64,000 nt of DNA from assembly GCA_963680875.1 (NCBI GenBank), contig OY804590.1, positions 22,382,640 through 22,446,639 on the forward strand, written 5' to 3'. Positions 43,494 through 55,334 of this stretch are shown here, piece after piece; the stretch's first letter is position 1; every line of letters starts with the position of its first letter. Source of the DNA: Bathymodiolus brooksi. Its lineage: Eukaryota; Mollusca; Bivalvia; Mytilida; Modiolidae. The position numbers and the translations under genes are program-made. The notes under the pieces are model-generated. The model did no database searches and was not told where the DNA came from. It saw only the letters and a list, made by a program, of their open reading frames with translations.

Positions 43494-44267
43494 ACTAAAT
43501 TTTACCTGTACTGCAAACATTTTCGCCGATGTTTATCTGTCAGCACATAGCCACGCCTCCAGTGAATTATGATCTACGCATGTGCGTATACTACAGCGCT
43601 AACTCGAATGTTTCGTTTGCACCGGAACAAGGTTTACACCGGAAAGGGGAGAAAGGAGTATATATATATACGTCCTTGCTTTGGCCAAATTGGGTAGAAT
43701 CTAATTTGACGGACCCCGGAAGTAAGATATTATAATAATCAATGTACATGACCCATACCCATAACCTTTCATTTCATTACCATGCAGATATAACAACAAA
43801 AGGGTTATGGTTAGGGTCCGCTAAAGTACAAGTACTCTGTAGCTTTTTTCCATAGAACTACGGATTTCACCTGCTTGTAAATTTATGGAATTCCAACAGA
43901 GATCTATGTCTAATGTGATAAAATCACTAAGTACTGATGAAATTAATGTTAACTGTATCTTTTATCAATTAATATAGAAAGTTATATATACAATTACATT
44001 TGTCTAGACACAGTTATAAGATAACAATAATAATAATATGTATAATCTAAGGGATTCCGAAACGAGTGATAAAATTGACACGAAATGATGTTCAATGAAA
44101 GAAAATATATCTGAGTGAAAACTTACGTATGATGTATAAACTGTAATAAAACATTGATTGTTTATGATTTCCTGACACTAAGAAATAATCACTGTGCTTT
44201 TAATTGGGTTTCTTTGAGAAAAAAAAGGATTATATTGACTTTCATATCACTTGTTTAAGAAAAGTTG
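43494..44267. other. No gene seen
   Basis: Includes a 68-codon plus-strand frame (43529-43735) without recognisable features and a (TA)n stretch near 43660. Confidence 0.4.
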
Positions 44268-44467
44268 GAAGATACCTGATGTTGTGAGTTTGAATCTCGA
44301 TCAGGGTGAGGTGTACAACATTATGTGATAAATTTTGTCAGTGACTTGCAACAGGTCGATGATTTTCTCCGGGTCCTCCCATTTCCTCCACCAATAAAAC
44401 TTACTGCCATGATATAGCTGAAATCTTGTTGAACGTGGTGTTGAACACCATCAAACAAACAAACAAA
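44268..44467 (+). mobile_element. SINE (family A), head truncated
   Basis: B-box-like GAGTTTGAATCTCG near 44287, core with CTCCCATTTCCTCCACCAAT, tail GTTGAACGTGGTGTTGAACACC and an (AAAC)n end. Confidence 0.82.
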
Positions 44468-44690
44468 CCAAAAGGGTAATCAGAAGCTGTATATCGAAGG
44501 ACAAACAAAAACAATATGGCAAAAGAAAAAGGACAAAAGATGATCTACAAAACACTACACAGCAAACTAAAGATTGAGCAACTGGATCCTCACTTAAAAC
44601 TGGGAAGGGTGTACTCAGGTGCTCTGGAAGGGTAAGCAGTTCCTGCTCCACCAGTGGCACTGGTTGTGAACTCGTGTTACTGTTCAACTT
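44468..44690 (+). other. Possible repeat-derived fragment with an open frame
   Basis: Reads MAKEKGQKMIYKTLHSKLKI then EQLDPHLKLGRVYSGALEG and a stop; the reverse strand is open too. Wording such as GGAAGGGTAAGCAGTTCCTG is familiar to me from dispersed molluscan sequences, so I treat it as repeat-derived and not as a gene. Low certainty. Confidence 0.3.
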
Positions 44691-44769
44691 TCATTTCATA
44701 ATTGTGAATAATTTACACTGATATCTACTTTGTATAATTTATTGTTTATTTTTAGTTACAGAGTGAACA

Positions 44770-44851
44770 ATGGCTTTCCCATCTAATGTTAATGTATTAA
44801 GGACGTGCCAAAAGATAGCATATTTTCCAATGCGATATTTGAGCACAAGAG
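44770..44851 (+). CDS. Candidate first coding exon of a mitochondrial protein
   Basis: After an acceptor-like TTTTTAGTTACAG, ATG at 44770 reads MAFPSNVNVLRTCQKIAYFP then MRYLSTR and stops at a consensus donor (AAGAG|GTAAGT). No acidic residues, spaced Arg/Lys and an RYLSTR end fit a mitochondrial targeting presequence with its cleavage region. The remainder of the gene would lie downstream on the plus strand; I could not find the next exon, so the product is unknown. Confidence 0.45.
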
Positions 44852-45160
44852 GTAAGTTTACAATGATTTCCCCATTCTGTGGTACAGTTAGTTACAACTG
44901 CAGCATTATAGGTCTACAGGCTATTATTGAACAATAATTTTCTCATTATGTTGTACAGCGTAGATACAAGTTAACATTATTGGTCAACAGACAAGTATAC
45001 AGTGTAGCTATCTCCCTCAAGTATTATGGTTCTAGAAGCAAGTATACAAGGATTTTACCATTCTTTGGTACAGTGTGTAAATATTTATGCAGCGATGCAG
45101 CATTGAGTTCTTGTATAATGTTTTGTAGTTAAGAGAAATGTTATAATGTCCGGATAAATG
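44852..45160. other. No gene seen (possible intron)
   Basis: Degenerate direct repeats of TACAGTG/TTACAAT type; would be intron if the 44770 exon is real. Confidence 0.4.
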
Positions 45161-45164
45161 TTTG

Positions 45165-45220
45165 TGTATTTGATATCACTTTCAATACTATTTCAGTCGT
45201 ATTGTAGCGATCAGTTAGAA
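45165..45220 (-). mobile_element. SINE (family A) tail scrap
   Basis: TGATATCACTTTCAATACTA TTTCAGTCGTATTGTAGCGATCAGTT is a diverged match to the family tail. Confidence 0.5.
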
Positions 45221-45559
45221 ACTTGATATATTCTGAAGAATATTTACATTAGAGCCTGAACACATTTAGACCTCAGCAGATTCTACAGAACTTTTACAAA
45301 TAGAACTTAGATAGATATACAGATAGATATACAGAAACTAAATGTACAAGAACATACAAATGTAGATTCATTCTACAAAACTTTTGTATATTTTATGATA
45401 ACCTCAGCATATTTTGCAGAACTTTTGTGTTTTAGAACCTCTACAGCACATTTACATTAGAACTTTGATACATCTGCAAACTTCTGTACCTATACAGAAC
45501 TTTTCACTAGGAAATAGAAAATGCAAATAATTAAAGATTACCAGTTATATTAGCGTTTA

Positions 45560-46125
45560 CCAGTTAAATTAGCGAATTGTCTTGTTATATTTGCGTTTTA
45601 CCTTTTAAATTTGCATTGTCGTGGCATTTTAGCGTTTTTCCTTTTAAATTTGCATTGTAGTGGCATTTTAGCATTTTTCCTTTTATATTTGCATTTTTCC
45701 TTTTAAATTTGCATTGTCGTGGGATTTTAGCGTTTTTCTTTTTAAATTTGCATTGTCGTGGGATTTTAGCGTTTTTCCTTTTAAATTTGCATTGTCGTGG
45801 CATTTTAGCGTTTTTCCTTTTAAATTTGCATTGTCGTGGCATTTTAGCGTTTTTCCTTTTAAATTTGCATTGTCGTGGCATTTTAGCGTTTTTCCTTTTA
45901 TATTTGCGTTTTTCCTTTTAAATTTGCATTGTCGTGGGATTTTAGCGTTTTTCCTTTTAAATTTGCATTGTCGTGGCATTTTAGCGTTTTTCCTTTTAAA
46001 TTTGCATTGTCGTGGGATTTTAGCGTTTTTCCTTTTATATTTGCGTTTTTTTCCTTTTAAATTTGCATTATCGTGGGATTTTAGCGTTTTTCCTTTTAAA
46101 TTTGCATTTTACCAGTTAAATCGCA
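45560..46125. repeat. 39-bp minisatellite, about 14 units
   Basis: Unit 'ATTTTAGCGTTTTTCCTTTT' AAATTTGCATTGTCGTGGC with shortened variants. 39 is divisible by 3, so both strands carry long periodic open frames; these are repeat shadows. Edges carry a related TTACCAGTTAAAT motif on both sides. Confidence 0.95.
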
Positions 46126-47082
46126 CGGTCATCTAAATCACCCGCTGAGTAGAGAGATTACGTAATACTGTAGTCGTCACTAGCTCATTGAATATGACGA
46201 TCTATAGTATTATATTATCGTGTATCTATACGTCTTTATTTATTTATTTATTATTATTATTTATGTCATACTAGTCTGGCCCTTAATAAATTTAGTGTAT
46301 TCAATACACAATAATCCATCAATTGTTGGTATTTGATTTTCATGTCGTATTTTAACTTAATGCGATGTTTATTAAGAAATGTGACTTTAAATGTATTAAA
46401 ATATTAGCAAAGTGTGATACACGTACAGAATACGTATACTGTTGTCACTTCACTATTACTTGTTTATCATGCGAGAAATACATTAACCTTGTAATACCTA
46501 TGCTGAGACTATTTACTAAAAAATGAATTAAGTATATATTAAACTATCGGTCTCTATTAAGCTATTTATGTCTTGTTTTATAGCACAGGATTGCGTATAT
46601 ACAGCCTCAAAGTTATTGTGCTTTAAAAGTTCTGATTATTGTAATGAGGCACCTTAATGAACAATAAATATTTTTGTTTATGATATAAAACAAATAATCA
46701 TATCCCTATGTAAACGCCGTAAAGCGAGAGACCATATTTTATTCTTCAATAAATTAAGGCAAATAATTCCTGAAAAAAGAAGTGAAAGGCGGGTTTACTT
46801 ATTTTTATTTTCATTCTGAAAATGACAGGTACATTCACACCAGTTCACTCAGCAGGGTACCTAATATTGCCAGGCAGAATATATAAGTGTCATCTTGCAT
46901 CCGGTCGACGGGACTCTGACCAAATACATGAATACATGTGTCACAATCTTTGGCAATAATCAGAAACGCAATACACATGTTGTGACCATTTAACGGTACC
47001 CGTGACTAGAATAGGAGATGCAATACACATTTTAAAGGTTCTAATAGGTGATCGAGTATACATGAGGAATGGGTGCATATTA
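46126..47082. other. No gene seen
   Basis: About 950 bp of AT-rich DNA; a (TTTA)n patch near 46236. Nothing else supported. Confidence 0.45.
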
Positions 47083-47087
47083 ATGCA

Positions 47088-47202
47088 CACTGGCGGATCA
47101 AGGGGGTGTTCGACAATTTAGTAAAATTCGTGTATAAATTGGGTAAAAATTGGCAAACAAGAGCCTGGGTCCCCGTTTTCAAAACTGCTGGATCTGCGCC
47201 TG
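47088..47202. mobile_element. 115-bp hAT-like MITE with ATGCA duplication
   Basis: CACTGGCGGATCAAGGGG on the left, GCTGGATCTGCGCCTG on the right, flanked by ATGCA at 47083-47087 and 47203-47207. Same terminal class and duplication length as 4935-6537. Confidence 0.85.
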
Positions 47203-47924
47203 ATGCAGCAATGATTCTGGGGCTATTTTCACAAAAAAATCTTAAGATTAACATTGATCGTAAGTTATATTGGATTGTTCATTTTTATCTTGATTTTTTT
47301 TGTGCATCATCAGAATGATATAGCAACAACCAAAATTATGAAGTAAAGCAGGGTGAACAGAGCAGGGTAGAAAATTCTTCTTGCAAACCCCATAAAACAA
47401 AATAGACAAAAAACATTCATATGCAATTTTTCCTTATAAAAACAACAATCATATTTTTTATGACTATTCTGAGATTAATCAGAAGGGTCCGCCAGTTCGA
47501 AAGACGTTATTAAAATAAACAAAAAATGTTTTCTTTACGCAGACATTATATGTTACGCTTTGTTCAAATCAGAAATAACCGTTATGAAAACAAATTAATC
47601 TTTTTACTGTTGGCAAGTAAGAATATTGTATTTCCATAAACAAATTATTATATTACGTAAGAGATGTACCCTGAAGTTTTGTATAATATACTTTAAAAGT
47701 ATTTATAATACGCATCGTCTGTAATTGTCAAATGAAAACTATTACAAATTATATGTTTACATAATCCTCTCAATTTTATGGCTTCCTACCCTGCAACTTT
47801 CTGTGCTTTTAGCTAAGAAGCAGAGCTTATGTGTAGCTTTATTGTAGTGCATGAACGATCGATTACAAAGTGCGATCTTATAAATAATAGCATTAAAACA
47901 ATTTTGCTCTGTAGCATAGGCCTA
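47203..47924. other. No gene seen
   Basis: AT-rich spacer. Confidence 0.4.
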
Positions 47925-48091
47925 TTTTTATTTTTTTACGAATTCATGGCATTGTTCCGATGTCTGTTCTTTTTTTTTCACATAATTTCGTAGTTCTTCA
48001 ATTTTCGAAAAAAATCTTTTGTAAATGTGTCTCATTAAAGACGGATCGTTTTCTCCGATTCGTTTGTTTTGCCATAAGTATATAGAAACAA
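47925..48091 (-). other. Possible terminal exon, unrecognised
   Basis: On the minus strand, after an acceptor-like CTTTTTGCAG, a frame reads DLRFVSIYLWQNKRIGENDP, SLMRHIYKRFFSKIEELRNY and VKKKEQTSEQCHEFVKK to a stop. Helical, basic, non-periodic. It may be a last exon or a chance frame; no partner exon identified. Confidence 0.3.
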
Positions 48092-49410
48092 AACGTAAAT
48101 CTGCAAAAAGTGATTGTGTAATAAATTCATAAAAGATGTTAAAGTTTGCTTTTAAAGACGCAAGTACCAAAAACAGTGAACCTACCTACTGAACCGTACT
48201 TTTTGTAATGCTAAAAATTTACTTCATTTATAAAGTAGCTGGAAAAAAATCCAGAAGGGCTATATAAAATTGAACTATGTCGTCTGCCTCTCAGGCACCG
48301 GCTCTTTCTGTCACGTAACTGTCATGGGGTCACTGATCGTACTTGTAAACAAAAGAGCTGACTGAAATGTGCCTGTTCTTATATAAAATACATGTCACTT
48401 TGCAGTGCATTGTGGTTTCAGTACTAAGAAAAACATCAAAAGTAAACACAATTTTGAAAGTGGTCATTTTCAAACATTCTGTTATTTTATTTAGATGTAA
48501 TATGATTTGGTAGATGGCCAGAACCATGAAATTTTAAAACCAGCCATTTCCGGATTTTATATTCGTTTCCATCCCGTATATCGGCCCTGTTTTTACTTCA
48601 TACGAAAACAGATGACGCCATTTTACTGACAGCAAAAGTTGCCAGATAATCGAGAGTATATTAAAATACAAGAATGGCTTTAAAAACAATCTTATGTACA
48701 AAGAAATATTTAACTAGGCATTCTTTGAAAATTCCAATCGTCATATGAAGGGTTAACACTGTTAATCGCTATATCTGAAAATCGATAATAGCACGAAAAC
48801 CGATAACACGATGCTAATAATCGAATATTCTACATATTTTTGGACAGGAAGAGCTCAAATCACATACTCCATTCATTATTGTATATATATTCAATAATAT
48901 ATTTAAAAAAGTTGTACTTCAATTTTCTATTTCATTAGTTAACGATATATATAATTTTTTTTTGATAGCGTCACGTGTTTTGTTGGTTATGCATGTTGTT
49001 TGTTGACATCCTAGTTTTAGTAATATTTTGATCTCGGGGTGAAATTTAAATGTATAACAAGCTTGCTTGCTGTATTTATCCTTTCTTAAGGAAAGCATGT
49101 CATTATTCCTACAATGTAGCGTCAATTTATGTGTTTTCATCCGTATTTTTACATCCGACATTTTTTTTTATTGACATGTACAAGGTTACATAATATAGTC
49201 TCTGATCCATTCATACACTTTGCTAATAAGTAATATTTTCTTTACAATAGTTTATTTTTGTTAATAAAATAGACGAATTATTGAATAACCATTTATATAA
49301 ATGAAACGATTAAAATTGATTGCTAAAAAAAGTGTTATTATTAAATACCCGGATATGTTTGGATAAGAGAATAGCATTCGGGTCATCAAGGGGTCATGTA
49401 GTCTCGTGGT
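48092..49410. other. No gene seen
   Basis: AT-rich; two minus-strand frames (48330-48527, 48919-49161) have no features I can support. Confidence 0.4.
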
Positions 49411-49411
49411 T

Positions 49412-50558
49412 TTAAATGCGAAAACTTTTCTCAAATTTTGAACAACTACCTGTCAACCTCTCGTGTAAACTCTTTGACACGCTGATCCGTCCCATTTTAA
49501 GTTATAATTGTGAAATATGGTATATGGACGAATACCTCCCCTTATATAGAGCCATGCTTCGAACAACCAGAAATAATACTTTTTGTGATACTTTAGCCCT
49601 ACAGGAAAAATCATCATATGAAAAAATACATACAAAATATTGTAAAACAGTTTTAGGCCTTAAAAAAACTGCATGTAACATTTCGACATTATCAGAGTTG
49701 GGGCGACTCCCTATTGCTTCCTTTATTAAAACTCAAGTTATGATGTATTTTGTAAGAATAAATACTAATAATATAAACCCATTAATTAAAGAATCCCTTA
49801 ATGTTAATAAATCTTTACATGATGAAGGCTTCTACACATGGTATACTTTGGCATTAAATGTCTTTCAAGAATTTGATTTGGATGCTGAAGATTTTTCTAA
49901 TATGGATAAGTGTTTCCATAAGATAAAAGTTCCATTTAAAAAAGAATTTAAAAAGGTTGTCCATAATAATTACATTCAGAAAACTAAAGACAAACTTTCA
50001 AAATTAACAGATAATTCACAACTTTATTTGTATAATAAAATAAAACATGATATTGTTTTGGAAGAGTATTTGATAAAGGAAAAAAACTTTAAAAATAGAC
50101 AACTCATAGCTAAATTTCGGACAAGTGACCATTGTTTGCAAATTGAAACTGGTCGATATATTAATATACCCCATCAACAAAGACTTTGCACTACTTGTAA
50201 TATCTTAGAAGATGAATATCACTTTTTTTTAAATTGTCATTTAAACCAGCAACCTAGAAATTTACTAATAAATACTATTGAAAATAAATGTCCTTCGTTT
50301 ACTAATATGTCACCCATGAATAGACTTGATTACATACTCAATCCAACTTCAGATCTTTTATCGGTTGTTTGCACCTTCATAAAACAATTGCTAGACTTGA
50401 GATGATAGGGTTCAGGCTGGTCAAATATTTCTCCTACATTTACATATTTATTATGTTTGTGTTGTCTTTCTTTTATATGTTTGCATGCTTTTGTATTGTA
50501 ATTGCTTGACCCATATGGGTGTAATATGCAATTTGAATAAAAAAAAAAAAAAAAAAAA
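49412..50558 (+). mobile_element. 5'-truncated LINE with poly(A) tail
   Basis: Only the last part of ORF2 plus a 3' tail (CCCATATGGGTGTAATATGC) and an A-run of 19 or so at about 50540-50558. Truncation falls in the codon context KALKAM|RKLFS of the longer LINE. An AGTTTATTTTTGT motif at 49249 and 50570 could be a duplication, but the spacing to the truncation point does not fit well. Confidence 0.88.
49416..50405 (+). pseudogene. LINE ORF2 C-terminal fragment (RT thumb and Cys/His knuckle)
   Basis: A 329-codon uninterrupted frame homologous to the end of the 14-20 kb LINE ORF2. Shared order: LFDTLIRPILSYNCEIW / LFDKMIKPILLYGCEVW, then IHTKYCKTVLGLK, LSELGRLPI, and the terminal CTTCNILEDEYHFFLNCHLN knuckle. 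The reverse-transcriptase catalytic part is missing, so it cannot act alone. The frame is intact and it ends in a long poly(A), so it is younger than the 14-20 kb copy. Divergence between the two indicates distinct families of one clade. The ATG is an internal Met, not a true start. Confidence 0.9.
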
Positions 50559-51153
50559 TTCTTTTGAAAAGTTTATTTTTGTCAATGAAATGTTGAATTA
50601 CAAGAATAAAACAAGTATATGTGGAATTATTTTTTTTAAAGATTGAACATGTGGTATTTGCATCATCAAGTAGTTCAATAAAAATATTGATTCAAATCTA
50701 GTAAATTTATATTGATTTAAGAAGAAAAATTGAAATAAAGAAAAGTTATAAAATTAATGAGAAATGAAATAATATATTTTATTTAAGAGTAAAGTATGGT
50801 CATTTTTGTTTTTTGTTAAAAGAATCCAATAGGAAAATAAGCATTAATTAAAATTTTAACAGAAATAATACACCTTAAAACAGTAAAATATGTATACATT
50901 AAGGAAAGAAAATAGATCATATTTATATATTCTTACAATGGAAATGAAGTTCTATTTTTAAGTTAATTTTTATAAGAAAATTATTTCTTTCATAACTTGA
51001 CTTTTTAATTATAAAAAAAAAGCATATTTCAGGTTTGCTTATATAGTATCAGAGTTCGGGAAATGTGTCAGTCCTGTCAGACATGACCAGCAAAATTTGT
51101 GCAGATTTTGCTAAGGACTGACACAAGATTGGTATTTTGCAATAGAAAATTAA
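50559..51153. other. No gene seen
   Basis: Very AT-rich; one CAGTCCTGTCAGACATGACC motif near 51070 echoes the AGGACTGACA module that follows. Confidence 0.4.
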
Positions 51154-51361
51154 TGAGGACTGACATTTTTTTCACTAGGACCACCAAACCCATATGCAAT
51201 TTCGCGAACTCTATAGTATTAATGTTTAATATAAATATTAATTACACTACAGCTAGGATGGATTACGCCATATCCGCGCGTCCATCACGGACACCGATTG
51301 TAATTCGCGGAAAGTCACGATGGACACAAAAGTCTGATCGCGGCAATTGGTTTGTAGTGTC
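51154..51361. repeat. AT-rich module joined to a CG-rich TIR-like module
   Basis: 51154-51243 (GAGGACTGACATTTTTTTCA...TAAATATTAATTA) recurs at 62551-62643 almost unchanged. It is followed by a CG-rich block beginning ACACTACAGC with GGATGGATTACGCCATATCC and ending TTTGTAGTGT, an 8-bp inverted end. The CG-rich start matches the inverse of 62500-62550. Confidence 0.7.
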
Positions 51362-51399
51362 ATCGTATAAGCCGCGATGTCCATGATGGACAGCGAAAA

Positions 51400-52216
51400 A
51401 AAACCAACATTACGTGTAGTTATATTCTTATATTCGTCTCGGTTTGTTACCTCAATGCATCTCTTTCCAGAACGTGCTGAGTGCTGAATGGGGTATATTT
51501 TATTGTGAATTTTATATTTGTATTTATTTGTAATTCATAACTTACGTGATTTTTTTTTAAAGCAGCATCTGCTTCATGACATAGTAGTGGGTTTTATTTT
51601 TAAAGTGATGGCACAGGAACTTCTGGTATTTGAATGATTTTGTACCTGCTGGTGCCTTCGCAATGAACTGTCGGTACACAAAGATGGCACCTGTCAATCA
51701 ATATCCATAGATCAAAGACCGAAAATAACATCCCTATGGTATTTAGAGAGGAGACAACACATTGAGATGAAATAATAAGAAATTTTATTGAAAATAAATT
51801 TGTATCCAGAAAGTTTATTAATTAATAAATTAAAATGATTTTTAATACAATTTATTAAGAAATACCAAACACAATATCGTTATTTAGGTAAATACTTATA
51901 GGAACAGATTAAAAAAACAAAAAAACAAAAACAAAACATACAGATCCCTCCAAGTGTATCAAGGATCATACTCTCAGGTCGGACACAGAGTTTCGTCGGA
52001 CTTGAAGAGAGTGTCACTCTTAAAATTGTCCGACAAAATCTTCCCAGGTCGGAGTGAGAGTGAGAATCTCCACTCTCAGATAGTCAGTAAACTGTAAACG
52101 TCCCCAAATTCTGCTAACCAATAAATTCGTGCATAAAAAAAACATGCGTATCTTAGTAAAGCTGAAGTAAATGAGTGATATACAGTACGGAAAGTATAGA
52201 TATGTTAACGGCTGTC
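51400..52216. other. No gene seen
   Basis: Includes a patch of inverted ACTCTC/GAGAGT motifs with GGTCGGA at 51970-52082; otherwise featureless. Confidence 0.45.
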
Positions 52217-52227
52217 ACGGGCGATAT

Positions 52228-52391
52228 TAGTCCGAGATTCCTCTGTCGTTTAACGGCATTGGTAATCTTGCTGTAGCCGTCGTTCAACGGCTACAGCAAG
52301 ATTATCAATGCCGTTAAACGACAGAGGAATCTGTTTCAACGGCTACAGCAAGATTATCAATGCCGTTAAACGACAGAGGAATCTCGGACTA
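52228..52391. mobile_element. 164-bp palindromic MITE with perfect 9-bp duplication
   Basis: TAGTCCGAGATTCCTCTGTC on the left, its inverse ending CTCGGACTA on the right, with an internal repeat of CAACGGCTACAGCAAGATTA. Flanked by GGGCGATAT at 52219-52227 and 52392-52400. A 9-bp duplication points to a Mutator-like origin. A damaged relative is at 2328-2436. Confidence 0.92.
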
Positions 52392-52418
52392 GGGCGATAT
52401 ATACAATAATATCCATGA

Positions 52419-55334
52419 ACCAGAGGCTCTCAAGAGCCTGTATCGTTCACCTGGTAATAAAAAAAACCAATTGGTCCTATGTAAAAACTATGTCCTGCGT
52501 CATCTTGGAATTACGATCAACATAAAAAACACAAAGTTTGTAAAGGACCTTCCAATGATTGATGCACAGTTTAGGTTCAATCAGTGCAATAGCTTCAGAG
52601 AAGAATATATTTCTGTATTTTCCCCATATGGTTCTGTGTTAATACTATGACCTGTGGTGGCAGCCATCTTGGATTTCCGATCGGCATAAAAAACAGGACC
52701 TTCCAATGATCATTCCTGGGCAGTTTGGTTTCAACTGTCCAAGTGGTTTCAGAGAAGAAGCATTTTGAAACATTTTTCCCATAGGGTCCAATGTTAAACT
52801 AAGTCCTGCCGTAGCCGCCATTTTGAATTTCATATCAGAATGAAAAACGTATATTTTGTAGAGGACCATTCAATGAACATTCATGTACAGTTTGGCTTTA
52901 ATCATATTTGTAGTTTCTGAGAAGAAGGCATTTGAACATTTTCCCATAGGGTCCAATGTTAATCTATGTATTGTGGTGGCGGCCATCTTGGATTTCCGAT
53001 CGGCATAAAAAACATAAAATTTGTAGAGGACCTTCCAATGATCATTCCTGGGCAGTTTGGTTTCAACTGTTCTAGTGGTTTCAGAGAAGAAGCGTTTTCA
53101 AACATTTCCCCCATAGGGTCCAATGTTAAACTAAGTCCTGCCGTAGCCGCCATTTTGAATTTCATATCGCAACAAAAAACGTAAAGTTTGTAGAGGACCA
53201 TCCAATGAACATTCATGTACAGTTTGGCTTTAATCATATTTGTAGTTTCTGAGAAGAAGGCATTTGAACATTTTCCCATAGGGTCCAATGTTAATCTATG
53301 TCCTGTGGTGGTGGCCATCTTGGATTTCCGATCGGCATAAAAAACACACACCTTGTAGAAGACCTTCCAATGATCATTCCTGGGCAGTTTGGTTTCAATT
53401 ATCCAAGTGGTTTCAGAGAAGAAGCGTTTTGAAACATTTTTCCCATAGGGTCCAATGTTAAATTAAGTCCTGCCGTAGCCGCCATTTTGAATTTTATATC
53501 GGAACAAAAAACGCAAAGTTTGTAGAGGACCATCCAATGAACATTCATGTACAGTGTGGCTTTAATCATATTTGTAGTCTCTGAGAAGAAGGCATTTGAA
53601 CATTTTCCCATAGGGTCCAATGTTAATCTATGTCCTGCGGTGGTGGCCATCTTGGATTTCCGACCGGCATAAAAAACAGAAACTTTGTAGAGGACCTTCC
53701 AATGATCATTCCTGGGCAGTTTGGTTTCAACTGTCCAAGTGGTTTCAGAGAAGAAGCATTTTGAAACATTTTTCCCATAGGGTCCAATGTTAAACTAAGT
53801 CCTGCCGTAGCCGCCATTTTGAATTTCATATCGGAACAAAAAACGTAAAGTTTGTAGAGGACCATCCAATGAACATTCTTGTACAGTTTGGCTTTAATCA
53901 TATTTGTAGTTTCTGAGAAGAAGGCATTTGAACATTTTCCCATAGGGTCCAATGTTAATCTATGTCCTGCGGTGGTGGCCATCTTGGATTTCCGATCGGC
54001 ATAAAAACCACACACCTTGTAGAGGACCTTCCAATGATCATTCCTGGGCAGTTTGGTTTCAATTATCCAAGTGGTTTCAGAGAAGAAGCATTTTGAAACA
54101 TTTTCCCCATAGGGTCCAATGTTAAACTAAGTTCTGCCGTAGCCGCCATTTTAAATTTCATATCGGAACAAAAAACCTTAAGATTGTAGAGGACCATCCA
54201 ATGAACATTCATGTACAGTTTGGCTTTAATCATATTTGTAGTTTCTGAGAAGAAGGCATTTGAACATTTTCCCATAGGGTCCAATGTTAATCTATGTCCT
54301 GCGGTGGCGGCCATCTTGGATTTCCGACCAGCATAAAAAACATAAAATTTGTAGAGGACCTTCCAATGATCATTCCTGGGCAGTTTGGTTTCAACTGTCC
54401 AAGTGGTTTCAGAGAAGAAGCATTTTGAAACATTTTTCCCATAGGGTCCAATGTTAAACTAAGTCCTGCCGTAGCCGCCATTTTGAATTTCATATCGGAA
54501 CAAAAAACCTTAAGATTGTAGAGGACCATCCAATGAACATTCATGTACAGTTTGGCTTTAATAATATTTGTAGTTTCTGAGAAGAAGGCATTTGAACATT
54601 TTCCCATAGGGTCCAATGTTAATCTATGTCCTGCGGTGGCGGCCATCTTGGATTTCCGACCGGCATAAAAAACAGAAAATTTGTAGAGGACCTTCCAATG
54701 ATCATTCCTGGGCAGTTTGGTTTCAACTGTCCAAGTGGTTTCAGAGAAGAAGCATTTTGAAACATTTTTCCCATAGGGTCCAATGTTAAACTAAGTCCTG
54801 CCGTAGCCGCCATTTTGAATTTCATATCGAAACAAAAAACCTTAAGATTGTAGAGGACCATCCAATGAACATTCATGTACAGTTTGGCTTTAATCATATT
54901 TGTAGTTTCTGAGAAGAAGGCATTTGAACATTTTCCCATAGGGTCCAATGTTAATCTATGTCCTGCGATGGCGGCCATCTTGGATTTCCGATCGGCATAA
55001 AAAACAGTAACTTGGTAAAGGACATTCCAATGATCATTCCTTTACAGTTTGGGTTCAGTCAGTTCATTAGTTTCGGAGAAGAAGATCTTTGAAATTTCAG
55101 CCAATCAGAGCATATTATTGGCCCTGGCAGCCATATTGAATATCCGACTGGAACGAAAAACAGTAACTTTGTAGAGGACCATCCAAGGAACATTCCTGCT
55201 AAGTTCGGTTCCAATCGGCCAAGTGGTTTCGGAGAAGAAGCTTGAAATGTGAAAAGTTTACAGACGACAGACGACAGACGACGGACGCCAAGTGATGGCA
55301 ATAGTTCACATGGACCTTTGGTCCAGGTGAACTA
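52419..55334. repeat. Second bounded array element, 332-bp dimer unit, 7 units
   Basis: Same termini as 9451-14008: CCAGAGGCTCTCAAGAGCC on the left and GGACCTTTGGTCCAGGTGAAC on the right. GG(C/T)GGCCATC recurs at 52979, 53311, 53643, 53975, 54307, 54639 and 54971, exactly 332 bp apart each time, more regular than the first array. Diverged edge units match those of the first copy. (ACGACAG)n-like CAGACGACAGACGACAGACG lies by the right end. Confidence 0.92.

Noticed and set aside
44451..44687. 78-codon minus-strand frame with LTLPEHLSTPFPVL
   Set aside because: Familiar from spurious predictions over dispersed repeats; the opposite strand is equally open and a SINE abuts it.
45585..46136. Overlapping repeat proteins on both strands
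   Set aside because: The 39-bp minisatellite unit is divisible by three, so all frames stay open; no start context or family.
49249..50591. AGTTTATTTTTGT...AAAT at both sides of the truncated LINE as its target duplication
   Set aside because: Left copy lies about 150 bp before the start of LINE homology; unless untranslated LINE sequence fills the gap, it is likely chance in AT-rich DNA.
52645..54978. Similar open frames in the second array
   Set aside because: Same repeat artefact; unit length 332 is not a multiple of three, so a continuous protein cannot persist.
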